Source of the DNA: Acidobacteriaceae bacterium
Lineage (GTDB): Bacteria; Acidobacteriota; Terriglobia; Terriglobales; Acidobacteriaceae
Assembly: GCA_030039035.1 (NCBI GenBank)
Contig: JASHQQ010000091.1
Coordinates: forward strand, 1-32,650
Direction of reading: 5' to 3'
DNA length: 32,650 nt
The position numbers and the translations under genes are program-made. The notes beneath the pieces were generated by a model that made no database searches, was not told where the DNA came from, and was given only the letters and a program-made list of their open reading frames with translations. This document shows positions 25,501 to 32,650 of the stretch, in pieces. Position 1 is the first letter of the stretch, and every line of letters starts with the position of its first letter.

Positions 25501-25954
25501 GCTGCTGCTGCTGTTCGGCGGCGCGCGACGCCAGCATCAGGTCGAAGTTGACGGTCTGGTCGTGGCTGGTCGCGTTCAGCAGCGCCTCTTGCGCTCCGGG
25601 CGCAAAGGCCGCGAACTGGGTGCGGAGGACATAGCGGCCGTTCTGCGGAATCGTCATCGACCAGGCGCCGGTGATGCCGGTGGTGGTGGAGTAACGCTTG
25701 CCGGTGAGCGTGTTGGCGGCTGTTACGGTGACGCCGGGCAGCGGAATGTTGCCGCTCTTGACAACACCGTGCAGCCGCCCTCCGGCGATCGCCGCCACCG
25801 TGGAGGACGGCGGCTCCGTCGATGCGGCGCCATCAGCGGGAAAGGAGGATGCCTTTTGGCTCGCCGGCTGTTGCGCCCGTGCGGCAACGATCCCGGCCAA
25901 AAAGATCGCGACAGCTACTCCGCACAGTATGGCCAATCGCCGCATCCCCAGCAT
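22580..25954 (-). CDS. TonB-dependent receptor-like outer-membrane protein with Gly-rich insert
   Basis: Starting at ATG 25954 (alternative ATG 25945), the 1124-residue protein has a signal peptide (LAILCGVAVAIFLAGIVAARAQ, about 7-28), a carboxypeptidase-regulatory-like domain (about 55-130, LHGVVKSGNIPLPGVTVTAAN), a Q5 tract, and a low-complexity Gly/Phe-rich stretch (about 250-290). A long beta-barrel then ends in FQFLARFRF. It contains barrel-type strands and loops such as DAYALDDWRALSNLTVNYGLRYEFY. A standard TonB plug is not evident where the Gly-rich region lies, so it may be an atypical receptor. It is followed by the VWFA-related gene on the same strand. Confidence 0.88.
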   Translation of the reverse strand: MLGMRRLAILCGVAVAIFLAGIVAARAQQPASQKASSFPADGAASTEPPSSTVAAIAGGRLHGVVKSGNIPLPGVTVTAANTLTGKRYSTTTGITGAWSMTIPQNGRYVLRTQFAAFAPGAQEALLNATSHDQTVNFDLMLASRAAEQQQQQDRAESQASQAIRQMAATGLQSMSLMSAFGEGGDTQAGGSGSSAEAGAALPSVAGNSDFGGESVAINGQSGQVSPLAGVNMDQLRDAMETARAMNGGQGNGGQGNFNFGGGMGGAFGGGFGGPGGAGGFGGRGGFGGGRMNFRNFNPAQPHGAIFWIGSNSALNAEPFSLRGQPQFQPASGTNRFGLTFIGEPYLPKLTKPSGKDTVFLTLSGQRSSTPSDQYATVPTEAEREGNLPGLDAKITPVPAASSLLKYIPLPNLPGDAQNYHLLTTAQDNTTQLGARYMRGIGSNATPFGAFGGRGRRTQTQQGLRQSVNFNYNWSHTAQDNIDIFPELGGKAFTDANSLQAGYTLGYNKLTSIFSASWNRNDGQTTNYFTNSIDIATENGILGPDGTALNTSPLNYGLPNISLSQFTGLSEQEPSFTLSQTISLSETLSWIHGKHNLRFGGDYRRVHRDFLGSSNATGTFYFTGYYTGSALGDFLLGEPQETSIDSAVSKAYLRDNVMDAYALDDWRALSNLTVNYGLRYEFYAPYSEKYNHLAFVDTDPLAQFAHADEVQAGGAGPFSGPLPDSLVFPFRTAVAPRVGIALRLPKQTVVRSGFGMNYSVGQYATFATAMAHEPPFANEQLNEVTTQCPAKTADCLSLANGFPAPATTGDYAVDPHYELPYVQVWNLDVQKTLPWNVVLNVGYNGSKGNHLDVTTAPGRTPEGISYSGVDFNYEQAVAFSKFSAGTVRVRKRLSGGIALGAYYQYSHSIDDAGSVGGTSTVVAQNWQDLQAEQENSSFDIRHKVTGDYLYELPFGQDKHWLTTGAAGHIFEGFSVSGTFTFATGEPLTPVYQAALLDVARGTAGSLRPDRVPGVSLTAGGGSLQHWFNTAAFATPVGPYGTASRNSIPGPGTISNNMSLSKTMQLGETRSFEIRATADNVFNTVQYSGVNTTLFSGVGANVAQPFGQVDSATAMRSFQFLARFRF

Positions 25955-26037
25955 TCCCCGCCCGTACTTTGTCTGACGGTTCAGCGTGCGCGAAGGTTTA
26001 CGGAGGCCCGGGACTGCCCGGCGAAGTAGACTCAGGC

Positions 26038-26568
26038 ATGGCGTCAGTTCGACGCTCCCCGCGACCATTCCGGATTCAGGAGCTCGCGGCAGCCACTCCG
26101 CGCGAAACGGTGGCGCGGGCACGAGAACTTTTGCTCGAGTACGGCCGCTTCGTGATCGCCCAGCCAGGCGCGGCCCGATTCTGCTTCGGGTCGCTCGAAA
26201 AAGAGGCTGCGCGAATACCGATGAGTTACATCGAACAAGGAGGCGGCTGCCTGCTCGCCACGATGAGTCAGGAGCCGGTGGGATTCGTGGCCTGGCGCGA
26301 AGTGGGGCCCGCTGTGGCCGCGGACGCGTGGGAGCTGAAGCGGCTTTGGGTTCGCCCACAAGGGCGTGGATCGGGACTGGGACGCGCATTGACGCAGGCC
26401 GTGCTGGAGCGCGCTGTGGCCGCCGCGCGCAAGGCCGTCTATCTCGACACCGTTCCCGCCGCCATGGAGAAGGCGCACCGGCTCTATCTGGAGACGGGAT
26501 TCGTTCCCTGCGAGCCCTACAACGACAATCCCATCGCGGGCGTGGCATTTCTGGTGAAGCGCCTTTGA
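26038..26568 (+). CDS. GNAT family N-acetyltransferase
   Basis: The 176-residue protein has the GNAT fold: the acetyl-CoA-binding loop R-P-Q-G-R-G-S-G-L-G-R-A (about residues 108-119) after the LKRLWV strand, and the C-terminal motif AHRLYLETGFVP. The substrate is not predictable. It starts at ATG 26038; the open frame runs further upstream, but this start matches the domain edge. It is divergent from the TonB receptor gene, with 83 bp between the starts. Confidence 0.88.
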   Translation: MASVRRSPRPFRIQELAAATPRETVARARELLLEYGRFVIAQPGAARFCFGSLEKEAARIPMSYIEQGGGCLLATMSQEPVGFVAWREVGPAVAADAWELKRLWVRPQGRGSGLGRALTQAVLERAVAAARKAVYLDTVPAAMEKAHRLYLETGFVPCEPYNDNPIAGVAFLVKRL

Positions 26569-26733
26569 CCGTCGGCGATGACTTTCGGGTAAGGTTATGA
26601 CCCGATCGTCCATCCGGCTTTTGAATTTAGGGCTTGCATTCCCCGCCCGCGCATGTTAACTCTTATGGCAATATTCTTCTGGTTGCTACCACGTAAGTAA
26701 ACAATTGACTCGAAACCCACAGGACCTGATTCC

Positions 26734-27084
26734 GTGATGAAGATCGGCACCACGATCCGCGCTCACCGGCTGCAGAAGGGTCTTTCCCAGGGCGACATCG
26801 AAAAGAAGACCGGACTGCTTCGCTGCTACCTCTCCCGTGTGGAAAACGGCCATACCGTCCCTTCGCTGGATACGCTTTCGAAAATTGCCCTGGCTCTCGA
26901 CCTGCCCATCGCGCAGTTCTTCGCCGACGACTCGGTCAGCCACCATCTCAATGCGCAGAAGCTCTCCGACGACGAGTTGCGATTCCTCACGCAGATCCGC
27001 CGCTACTCCACCAACCTGAACGAAAGCGACCGCAAGCTGCTGCTGGCGATGGTGAAGAAGTTCGCCGCCACGGCGGTGCGATAG
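26734..27084 (+). CDS. XRE-family helix-turn-helix regulator
   Basis: The 116-residue protein has an N-terminal Cro/C1-type HTH (IGTTIRAHRLQKGLSQGDIEKKTGLLRCYLSRVENGHTVPSLDTLSKIALALDL, residues about 4-57, described by its ends only as IGTTIR to LALDL). A C-terminal helical region (NESDRKLLLAMVKKFA) follows. GTG 26734 is nine bases after AGGA; the next codon is ATG 26737, which may be the real start. Small XRE regulators of this kind are a recurrent feature of Acidobacteriota. Targets are unknown. It is a stand-alone gene. Confidence 0.85.
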   Translation: MMKIGTTIRAHRLQKGLSQGDIEKKTGLLRCYLSRVENGHTVPSLDTLSKIALALDLPIAQFFADDSVSHHLNAQKLSDDELRFLTQIRRYSTNLNESDRKLLLAMVKKFAATAVR

Positions 27085-27155
27085 GCGTATGCAAGCAATG
27101 CCAACGGTCCGTGCGGGCTGATTCGTCGTGCCGGACCAGTCCTTTGCTCATTCAT

Positions 27156-27183
27156 CTTCCCGCAGGCTTCAGCCCGCGGGAAG
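27156..27183. repeat. GC-rich palindrome downstream of the XRE gene
   Basis: CTTCCCGCAGGCT and AGCCCGCGGGAAG form a 13-bp stem with one mismatch and a TC loop. It belongs to the same family of palindromes (GGCT-loop-AGCC) as those at 7240 and 15460-15671. It may act as a transcript end; the closest T-run (CCCTTTTTC) is about 15 bases further on. The spacer 27085-27315 shows nothing else. Confidence 0.6.
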
Positions 27184-27315
27184 GCCGCTCCACAGCCCTT
27201 TTTCAGGCGTCTGTCCAGCCCGTACATTTTCGCCTCCAAAGGATCACTTCGTGGCCTTGGCTTCTGGACGAGAAAGGCCCCATTCCACATCGCGGGTTCA
27301 TTTCAAGGCGATCCG

Positions 27316-28461
27316 TTGAGCTCATCTCCCGCTTTCGTTCTTTCCGGGTCTTTCCTTCTCTTATCGGCCCTCCCCGGCAGCGCGCAACAAAGCGGCGCTC
27401 CGCCTGCGCCAAAGACTCCGTCCCCGCCGAATCCGGTGCTCGTTCTTCGTCCTCCCGCCAATCCGCCCAAAGCCGCAAGCCCCATCGCCGCTGCGGGCCA
27501 CATTCACCTTGATGTAACAGTCACCGATGCATCCGGCAATCCGGACACCGGCCTCCAGCCCTGGGACTTCACGCTCTTCGACAACAATCAGCCACGCAAA
27601 ATTCTTTCGTTTCGCTCGTTCGACGGCGTCGCCGTCAAGCCCCACCCGCCGGTCCGGGTCGTTCTTCTCATCGACACCGCCAATCTTCCCTTCCAGCAGG
27701 TCGCCTTTGTGCGCTCCGAGATGCGGAAGTTTCTTCTTCAGAACGGTGGCCATCTCGCCCAGCCGGTATCGCTGTTTCTGTTTTCCGATGCCGGCCTGCG
27801 CGTTCAGCCGCAGCCTTCGATCGACGGAAATGCCCTGGTCGGAGTGCTCGACCAGATCCAGGGCGGCATCCGCACCATCGACTCGGCCCAGGCCGGCGAA
27901 GGACTTCTCGAGCGCTTCCAGCTTTCGGTCCGCCAGCTCGCCTACATCGCCCAGAACGAAACAAAGGAGCCCGGCCGCAAGCTGCTCATCTGGGTCGGAC
28001 CCGGCTGGCCAACGCTCGACTCGGCCAACTTCAGTGCAACGGAAAGAGACCAGCGCCGCTATTTCGACACCATCGTCGCGCTTTCCCATGACCTGCGGGA
28101 ATCGCGCATCGTCCTCGACAGCGTTTCTGCCACCGATCCGGTCTCGAGCGGGGCTGACGCCTTTGCGTATCGGAGTTTCCTGAAGGGAGTCACTTCCTCG
28201 AACCGGGCCGACAGCGGCAACCTGTCGCTCAAGGTCCTCGCCATCCGCAGCGGCGGGCTTGTGCTCGGCCCGGACAACGACCTCGCTGGACAGATCGATC
28301 GCTGCATCGCCGGCGCCGATGCTTTCTACCGCATCTCCTTCGATCCTCCGCCGGCAGCCCACGCCGACGAGTATCACGACCTCCGGATCGAAACCGGCAA
28401 GCCCGGCCTGACGGCGCGCACCAGCAGCGGGTACTACAACCAGCCGAAGCAGGATCACTGA
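27316..28461 (+). CDS. exported VWFA-related protein, shorter paralogue
   Basis: The 381-residue protein starts at TTG 27316 with AAGG seven bases upstream; no ATG or GTG in frame fits better. It has a signal peptide (FVLSGSFLLLSALPGSAQQ), a Pro/Ala-rich linker (to about 60), a beta-rich segment (HIHLDVTVTDASGNPDTGLQPWDFTLFDNNQPRK, quoted by its key words DFTLFDNN) and a von Willebrand A-like domain from about 115. The metal site reads DTANL, a degenerate MIDAS. The end of the fold (DAFYRISFDPPP, then SGYYNQP) resembles that of the larger paralogue (YYAIGFRSSD, PGYYAPAD). Function unknown. Confidence 0.83.
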   Translation: MSSSPAFVLSGSFLLLSALPGSAQQSGAPPAPKTPSPPNPVLVLRPPANPPKAASPIAAAGHIHLDVTVTDASGNPDTGLQPWDFTLFDNNQPRKILSFRSFDGVAVKPHPPVRVVLLIDTANLPFQQVAFVRSEMRKFLLQNGGHLAQPVSLFLFSDAGLRVQPQPSIDGNALVGVLDQIQGGIRTIDSAQAGEGLLERFQLSVRQLAYIAQNETKEPGRKLLIWVGPGWPTLDSANFSATERDQRRYFDTIVALSHDLRESRIVLDSVSATDPVSSGADAFAYRSFLKGVTSSNRADSGNLSLKVLAIRSGGLVLGPDNDLAGQIDRCIAGADAFYRISFDPPPAAHADEYHDLRIETGKPGLTARTSSGYYNQPKQDH

Positions 28462-28559
28462 CCGGCGTGCATCATCAGCGTGGGCGCCTCGACCCTGCGG
28501 CGTCAATCGGGCGCCCGAGGCCCCGATTCCGGGACTTGGGATTGTTGTGCGCCATCCAC

Positions 28560-28677
28560 TTAGGGCAGTTTAAGAAATAGTGTGTACCTTGAATCCTTGC
28601 CCAAGGTCGCCGCTCCCTGCTGGTCGCGTCGACTCAGCGATCTCTCTTCGTCTACAGAATTTCTTAAACTGCCTTAA
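28560..28677. repeat. 110-bp inverted-repeat element, copy B (core shared with copy A)
   Basis: Arms GGCAGTTTAAGAAAT (28564-28578) and ATTTCTTAAACTGCC (28659-28673) are a perfect 15-bp inverted repeat, extended to 19 bp (28560-28578 and 28659-28677) with one mismatch. The core at 28606-28634 matches element A (7140-7167). The right arm contains the mgtC stop codon (TAA, complement of 28674-28676). It lies between the convergent VWFA and MgtC gene ends. Confidence 0.7.
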
Positions 28678-29387
28678 TTCGGTCCCGTCCCAAACCCCTT
28701 CCACTCGATCTCCGCCACGCCCGGCAGTTGTTCCAGCTCCGCCAGAAGCGCCGGAACATCCGCGTTCTCCTTGTGCGACGGCCATCGCACCTCGCACTCG
28801 AACCTCCGGCGGTGCTCCGCGGCGAAATGAGTGACGGAAAGCGTCTTGATGCGAAGCCTGGCCGCCCGCAGGCGATCGCGCAGATCGTTTGCCGTCATCC
28901 GATCCTCTGCAATCGTGAGCTTCAGCTCCGCAAGCTGATACAGCTCGATCCGTTCCTCGAACCATCGCAGCCCCCACAGCACAAGAAAGCCTATCAATGT
29001 CGACACCGAACCGAGAACCAGTTGCCCCCCGCCCAGGCACAACCCGACCACGGTGGCGAACCACATCGTTGCCGCAGTCGTCACGCCGATGACCAACTCG
29101 TTCTTGTGGATGATCGCCCCGGCCCCGATAAAACCCACGCCGGTGAGAATGCCCAGCGGCAAGCGCATCAGGTCCATAACGGCGAACGAATTCTGCGGCT
29201 TCCCGTTGCTCTCCATCAGCAGGTTCATCTGGATCATGGCGACGGATGCCGCCAGCATGACCAGCAGCGTGGTGCGCAGGCCGGCGGCATGCCCCGACCG
29301 GCTGCGCTCGGTGCCCAGGAGGATTCCGGCAATCACTGTCAGCGCCAGGCGCAGAGCAATCGCCGGCCAATGGATCTCCGGTGACAT
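28674..29387 (-). CDS. MgtC/SapB family inner-membrane protein
   Basis: The 237-residue protein has an N-terminal membrane domain of four to five TM segments with MgtC signatures: GILLGTERSRSGHAAGLRT, the polar MDLMRLPLGILTGVGFIGAGAI stretch (described by its ends), and LVIGVTTAATMWFATVVGLCLGGG. A cytoplasmic C-terminal ACT-like domain follows (LKLTIAEDRMTANDLRDRL onward). The family is linked to magnesium limitation, acid stress and F-ATPase modulation. No magnesium-sensing leader was recognised in the 260-bp upstream gap. Only a weak ribosome site precedes ATG 29387. The gene ends inside element B. Confidence 0.9.
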   Translation of the reverse strand: MSPEIHWPAIALRLALTVIAGILLGTERSRSGHAAGLRTTLLVMLAASVAMIQMNLLMESNGKPQNSFAVMDLMRLPLGILTGVGFIGAGAIIHKNELVIGVTTAATMWFATVVGLCLGGGQLVLGSVSTLIGFLVLWGLRWFEERIELYQLAELKLTIAEDRMTANDLRDRLRAARLRIKTLSVTHFAAEHRRRFECEVRWPSHKENADVPALLAELEQLPGVAEIEWKGFGTGPN

Positions 29388-29450
29388 AAGCCGATTGGAT
29401 TCGGCGAATCGAAATGTGGATGTAAGTTGTTGCTCCTGTTTGGGCAGACG

Positions 29451-29468
29451 CGCGTCTCATGCGACGCG
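29451..29468. other. hairpin in the mgtC-hrcA divergent spacer
   Basis: CGCGTC-TCATGC-GACGCG is a perfect 6-bp stem with a 6-nt loop, in the leader of mgtC and upstream of the hrcA promoter. Its role is unknown. The remaining spacer 29388-29522 shows nothing else. Confidence 0.35.
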
Positions 29469-29522
29469 TTTCCTCACACCTGCGCTTCACATCGCATCGA
29501 TTGCGGTTCGAAGGTCGCCGTC

Positions 29523-29552
29523 TTGACAGTGCCAATCGTCAGTCCCTAGAAT
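29523..29552 (+). promoter_or_regulatory. sigma70-type promoter of hrcA
   Basis: TTGACA (29523-29528), an 18-bp spacer and TAGAAT (29547-29552) form a good housekeeping promoter about 95 bp before the hrcA start. No CIRCE element (TTAGCACTC-N9-GAGTGCTAA) was found around it. Confidence 0.6.
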
Positions 29553-29647
29553 TATAAGGGGGAATCAGGCGTACTTTCCGGGATAAGTCGCAGAATAAGA
29601 AACGCTTACGGTATTCGCCGGATTCGCACGCGTGCAGTCCGGGCTCC

Positions 29648-30784
29648 ATGGACAAGGAAACCACAACCAGAATGTCCGAGGCGCGCATCAGTCCGCGCGA
29701 ACGACTGGTGCTCACCGCCATCATTGAGTTGTACATTGCCACAGGCGAACCGGTGGCCTCCCAGGCGGTTGCGCGTTTTTTTGAGAATCGCGACGGTCTC
29801 AGTTCCGCCACGCTTCGCAATGTGATGGCCACGCTGCGCGAGGCCGGCCTGCTCGAGCAGCCACATACTTCCGCCGGACGCGTTCCCACCGCCGCGGCCT
29901 TTCGCTATTACGTGGAGCAGATCACGCAGCCACGCCTGGGCTCGTCTTCACCCATGGTTGCGTCGGCCCTTGTTGCAATGGATTCCGCCGCCTCGGAGCT
30001 CAGCGAAGCGCGCCGCGGACTGATCGAGGGTGGGTATACCGGCGTCTCCAGTTCCAGCGAATACCTCGAGCGCACCTCGCATGTGCTGGCGCTCATCTCC
30101 AGCGGCCTGGGCGTGGCGCTGGCCCGGTCCGCTGCCGACCAGGTCCTCGAGCATCTCCATTTTTCGCGGCTTTCGCAGGGCCGGGTGCTGGCCGTGGTGG
30201 TCACCCAGGCCGGCGCCGTCCTCGATCGCGTGCTGAACATCGACCGCGAATTCACGCCGGTGGAGCTGGAGACCGCCGCGCGCTACCTGAACGAGAACTT
30301 CCGTGGCTGGCCCATCGAGCGCATCCGCAGCGAGGTGGCGCGGCGCATCGAACTCGACCGCGCCGCCTACGATCGGATGCTGGCCGCCGTGGAGGAACTG
30401 TGCCGCAAAGGCGCGCTGGCCGGCGACGAGCACGGTCCGCTGATCTTCGTCGAGGGCATGGCCAATCTGATTGCCGCCGAAGTCGATCGCCAGCGCCTGC
30501 GCGAAATGCTGCTGGCGCTGGAAGCCAAGCAGCGGCTCGTCGAGCTGCTCACCGCCTACGTCGACGGCCGCCAGCAGGAGGTGCGCGTTGTCGTTGGCCT
30601 CGACGAAGCTTCGCCGGCCATGCAGGATCTGGTGCTCATCGGCGCGCCTGCCCGGCTGGGCGGGGGCAACCTGGGCACGGTTGCCGTAATCGCACCCACG
30701 CGCATCCAATACCAGGAGATGATCCAGGCAGTCCGATACGTCGCCCGGCTTTCCGAACGCTACTTCGAAGCCCCGGCCGGATAG
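29648..30784 (+). CDS. hrcA: heat-inducible transcription repressor HrcA
   Basis: The 378-residue protein has the N-terminal winged-helix domain (RERLVLTAIIELYIATGEPV through LSSATLRNVMATLREAGLLEQPHTSAGRVPT, the last being the HrcA signature). A GAF-like domain follows, and the C-terminal part ends EMIQAVRYVARLSERYF. It is longer than the usual 340-350 residues. HrcA normally binds CIRCE and represses groE and dnaK operons; no CIRCE is seen before this gene, so its targets may be elsewhere. Start choice between ATG 29648 and ATG 29672 is not settled by ribosome sites. It heads the cluster with grpE and dnaJ. Confidence 0.95.
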   Translation: MDKETTTRMSEARISPRERLVLTAIIELYIATGEPVASQAVARFFENRDGLSSATLRNVMATLREAGLLEQPHTSAGRVPTAAAFRYYVEQITQPRLGSSSPMVASALVAMDSAASELSEARRGLIEGGYTGVSSSSEYLERTSHVLALISSGLGVALARSAADQVLEHLHFSRLSQGRVLAVVVTQAGAVLDRVLNIDREFTPVELETAARYLNENFRGWPIERIRSEVARRIELDRAAYDRMLAAVEELCRKGALAGDEHGPLIFVEGMANLIAAEVDRQRLREMLLALEAKQRLVELLTAYVDGRQQEVRVVVGLDEASPAMQDLVLIGAPARLGGGNLGTVAVIAPTRIQYQEMIQAVRYVARLSERYFEAPAG

Positions 30785-30849
30785 GCTTGCGCCTCCGGCG
30801 TGCCGCCCGTGCGCCGCACGCCACAAACAACGATAATAGGAACAGGAGA

Positions 30850-31542
30850 ATGGCTTCCGCCTTTCGAAGAAACCGCAGAGTTATGCCAGATGAGAGTCAC
30901 GAGATGAACGAGAACAACAAGTCGAAGAGCAAGAACGCGCTCATGGTCGAGGAGACGGCGCAGGAGCCCGCGAGCGAATCCGGGCGCGCCGCCGCCGAGC
31001 CGGCCGCCGGCGAAGAAACCGCCATCCCTCCCGGACCGGCGACCGATGCGCCATCGGAGACCGCCGGAACGCCGGTGAGCCGCGCCGAATTCGACCAGTT
31101 GAAAGCGGAGCGCGATCATCTGCTCGATCGCCTTGCCCGCCTGCAGGCCGAATTTGAAAACGCGCGCAAGCGCACCGAGCGCGAGCGGCAGGAGTTCCGC
31201 GAATACGCGACCGGCAGCGTCATCGAGCAGTTTCTTCCCGTGCTCGACAACTTCGCCCTGGCGCTCAAATCCACCGGCTCGGCCGAGCAGCTTCGTTCCG
31301 GCGTGGAACTCATCGTCAAGCAGATGGACGAGATCCTGCGCCAGTTGCAGGTCGCGCCCGTTGCCACGGTGGGCGAGCCCTTCGACCCGCGCCTGCACGA
31401 AGCGCTGGGCTCGGTCGAGCGCGACGACATCCCCGACCAGTACGTGGCCGAAGAGGTTCGCCGCGGCTATCGCCTGCGCGACCGCCTCCTGCGTCCCGCA
31501 TTGGTGCGCGTCGCCTCGAATCCGAAACAAAAAAGCGAGTAA
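30850..31542 (+). CDS. grpE: nucleotide exchange factor GrpE
   Basis: The 230-residue protein has a long acidic, disordered N-terminal tail (rich in Glu, Ala and Pro to about residue 80). A coiled coil follows (FDQLKAERDHLLDRLARLQAEFENARKR, described by its ends), then the GrpE head (SVIEQFLPVLDNFALAL, then EPFDPRLHEALGSVERDDIPD). It promotes ADP release from DnaK. ATG 30850 has AGGAA seven bases upstream; ATG codons at 30883 and 30904 are alternatives. It lies 65 bp after hrcA and 37 bp before dnaJ. The usual dnaK gene is not between them. Confidence 0.95.
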   Translation: MASAFRRNRRVMPDESHEMNENNKSKSKNALMVEETAQEPASESGRAAAEPAAGEETAIPPGPATDAPSETAGTPVSRAEFDQLKAERDHLLDRLARLQAEFENARKRTERERQEFREYATGSVIEQFLPVLDNFALALKSTGSAEQLRSGVELIVKQMDEILRQLQVAPVATVGEPFDPRLHEALGSVERDDIPDQYVAEEVRRGYRLRDRLLRPALVRVASNPKQKSE

Positions 31543-31579
31543 CCGAATCAATAAAAGAGCGAGCTGAACAGACAACCCG

Positions 31580-32650
31580 ATGAGTTCTAATACAAGAGTG
31601 ACCAAAGCCGACTACTATGAGGTTCTCGGCGTCGCGCGCGACTGCGACGAACAGGAACTGAAAAGCGCCTATCGCAAGCTGGCGCTCAAATATCATCCCG
31701 ACCGCAATCCCGGCGACAAGGCAGCCGAGGAAAAATTCAAGGAAGCCAGCGAAGCCTACCAGGTGCTGAGCGACGCCGACAAGCGCGCCGCCTACGACCG
31801 CTACGGCCACGCCGGCGTGAGCGGCGTCGGCTCCGGCTTCCCCGGCAGCCCCTTCGGGGGCGTCGATCTCAGCGACATCTTCGGCGACCTGTTCGGCGAG
31901 ATGTTCAACATGGGCGGCTCGCGCACCGGCTCGCGCCAGCAGCGCGGCGACGACCTGCGCTTCGATCTCACCATCAATTTCGAGGACGCCATCTTCGGCT
32001 CCGAAACCGAGGTGAAGATCCGCCGCCTCGAAGTCTGCTCCGCCTGCCAGGGCCGCGGCAGCGCCTCGGGCCGCGGACCCTCCATCTGCAGCCAGTGCCA
32101 GGGACGCGGCCAGCTCCGCTACCAGCAGGGATTCTTCTCCGTCGCCCGCACCTGCAACCTGTGCCGCGGCACGGGAACCATCATCGGCGACCCCTGCCAG
32201 ACCTGCCGCGGCGAGACGCGCGTGGCCAAGGAATTCAAGCTCAATGTGAAAGTACCGCCCGGCGTCGAGGACGGCACGCGCATCCGCTACGCCGGCGAGG
32301 GCGACGCCGGCCGCTCCGCCGGCCCGCGCGGCGACCTCTACATCGTCATCTCCATCCGCGCGCACGATTTCTTCGAGCGTGACGGCCACGACCTGCACTG
32401 CGTCGTTCCCATCAGCTTTCCGCAGGCCGCGCTCGGCGCCGAGATTCCCATCCCCGCCATTGATGGAGAAGTCGTTCTCAAGGTTCCGGAGGGCACGCAG
32501 AGCGGGAAAGAGCTGCGCATTCGCGGCAAGGGCATTCCCTGGCTCAACGAGCGCGGCCGCGGCGACCTGGTGGTGCAGGTTGTCGTGCAGACTCCGCGCA
32601 AGCTCACCAAGGCGCAGCGCGACCAGGTCAAACAGCTCGCTGAAGCCCTC
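31580..32650 (+). CDS. dnaJ: chaperone DnaJ, cut by the window edge
   Basis: The 357 codons visible run off the end of the window without a stop; the usual 370-380 residues suggest that only about 20 are missing. Present are the J domain with HPD (YHPDRNPGD), a short Gly/Phe-rich region ([21 protein letters not shown]), and four zinc-finger repeats: [24 protein letters not shown] and CQTCRGET. The last deviates from CxxCxGxG at its final Gly. The two C-terminal beta domains follow ([26 protein letters not shown]). It stimulates DnaK ATPase. A GTG at 31598 is an alternative start closer to the J domain. Confidence 0.95.
   Translation, partial: MSSNTRVTKADYYEVLGVARDCDEQELKSAYRKLALKYHPDRNPGDKAAEEKFKEASEAYQVLSDADKRAAYDRYGHAGVSGVGSGFPGSPFGGVDLSDIFGDLFGEMFNMGGSRTGSRQQRGDDLRFDLTINFEDAIFGSETEVKIRRLEVCSACQGRGSASGRGPSICSQCQGRGQLRYQQGFFSVARTCNLCRGTGTIIGDPCQTCRGETRVAKEFKLNVKVPPGVEDGTRIRYAGEGDAGRSAGPRGDLYIVISIRAHDFFERDGHDLHCVVPISFPQAALGAEIPIPAIDGEVVLKVPEGTQSGKELRIRGKGIPWLNERGRGDLVVQVVVQTPRKLTKAQRDQVKQLAEAL

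Noticed and set aside
28564-28673. intrinsic transcription terminator
   Set aside because: The stem encloses an 80-base loop and there is no T-run on either strand; a simple terminator would be much more compact.
29388-29647. CIRCE element or magnesium riboswitch between mgtC and hrcA
   Set aside because: Neither the CIRCE inverted repeat nor a recognisable M-box or similar leader was seen; only a 6-bp hairpin is present.

Overview
The window is GC-rich DNA from a free-living, Gram-negative bacterium, most probably an Acidobacteriota of the Terriglobia/Acidobacteriaceae type. This rests on gene content, not on a database search. It has two very large TonB-dependent receptors with an N-terminal carboxypeptidase-regulatory-like domain, two secreted 'VWFA-related' (TIGR03436-type) proteins, an XRE regulator of the acidobacterial kind, a KdsC-like phosphatase (an LPS-type outer membrane) and an hrcA-grpE-dnaJ cluster. 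No phage, plasmid, transposase, CRISPR array, rRNA or tRNA gene is visible.

Layout. 1-470: a very small ORF among degenerate 7/8-bp tandem repeats. 492-2577: an ECF sigma factor, a one-TM partner and two tandem, mutually homologous DUF4252-type exported proteins, behind an ECF-type promoter (GAAC-N16-CGTA). 2676-5203: glutamyl-Q tRNA(Asp) synthetase, then pirin and YceI on the minus strand, each preceded by the same 34-bp promoter block. 5368-7062: an exported DUF4874/DUF4832 protein. 7341-15349: a carbohydrate locus of an exo-beta-glucosaminidase-like GH2 enzyme translationally coupled to a LacI regulator, with a divergent TonB receptor whose sigma70-type promoter carries a perfect 16-bp LacI-type operator. 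15797-17813: an ABC-2 exporter. 17905-20249: a serine hydrolase of the beta-lactamase fold, a KdsC-like phosphatase and a DUF5522 protein. 20198-28461: VWFA-related protein, second TonB receptor, GNAT acetyltransferase, XRE regulator and second VWFA-related protein. 28674-32650: MgtC-family membrane protein, then hrcA, grpE and a dnaJ that runs off the window. dnaK is absent from its usual place.

The most unusual material is intergenic. Two elements of 109 and 110 bp (7099-7207 and 28564-28673) lie between convergent gene ends. They share a central core of about 28 bp, but each is closed by a near-perfect inverted repeat of unrelated sequence, so the core is conserved while the arms covary. 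A second family of about 90 bp (19208-19298 and 22386-22475) is a string of small hairpins. A third is a set of short GC-rich palindromes with an AGCC-type arm and a 2-3-nt loop, scattered through the window and clustered at 15460-15671. The 34-bp pirin/YceI block and the ECF promoter are the clearest regulatory signals besides the LacI operator.
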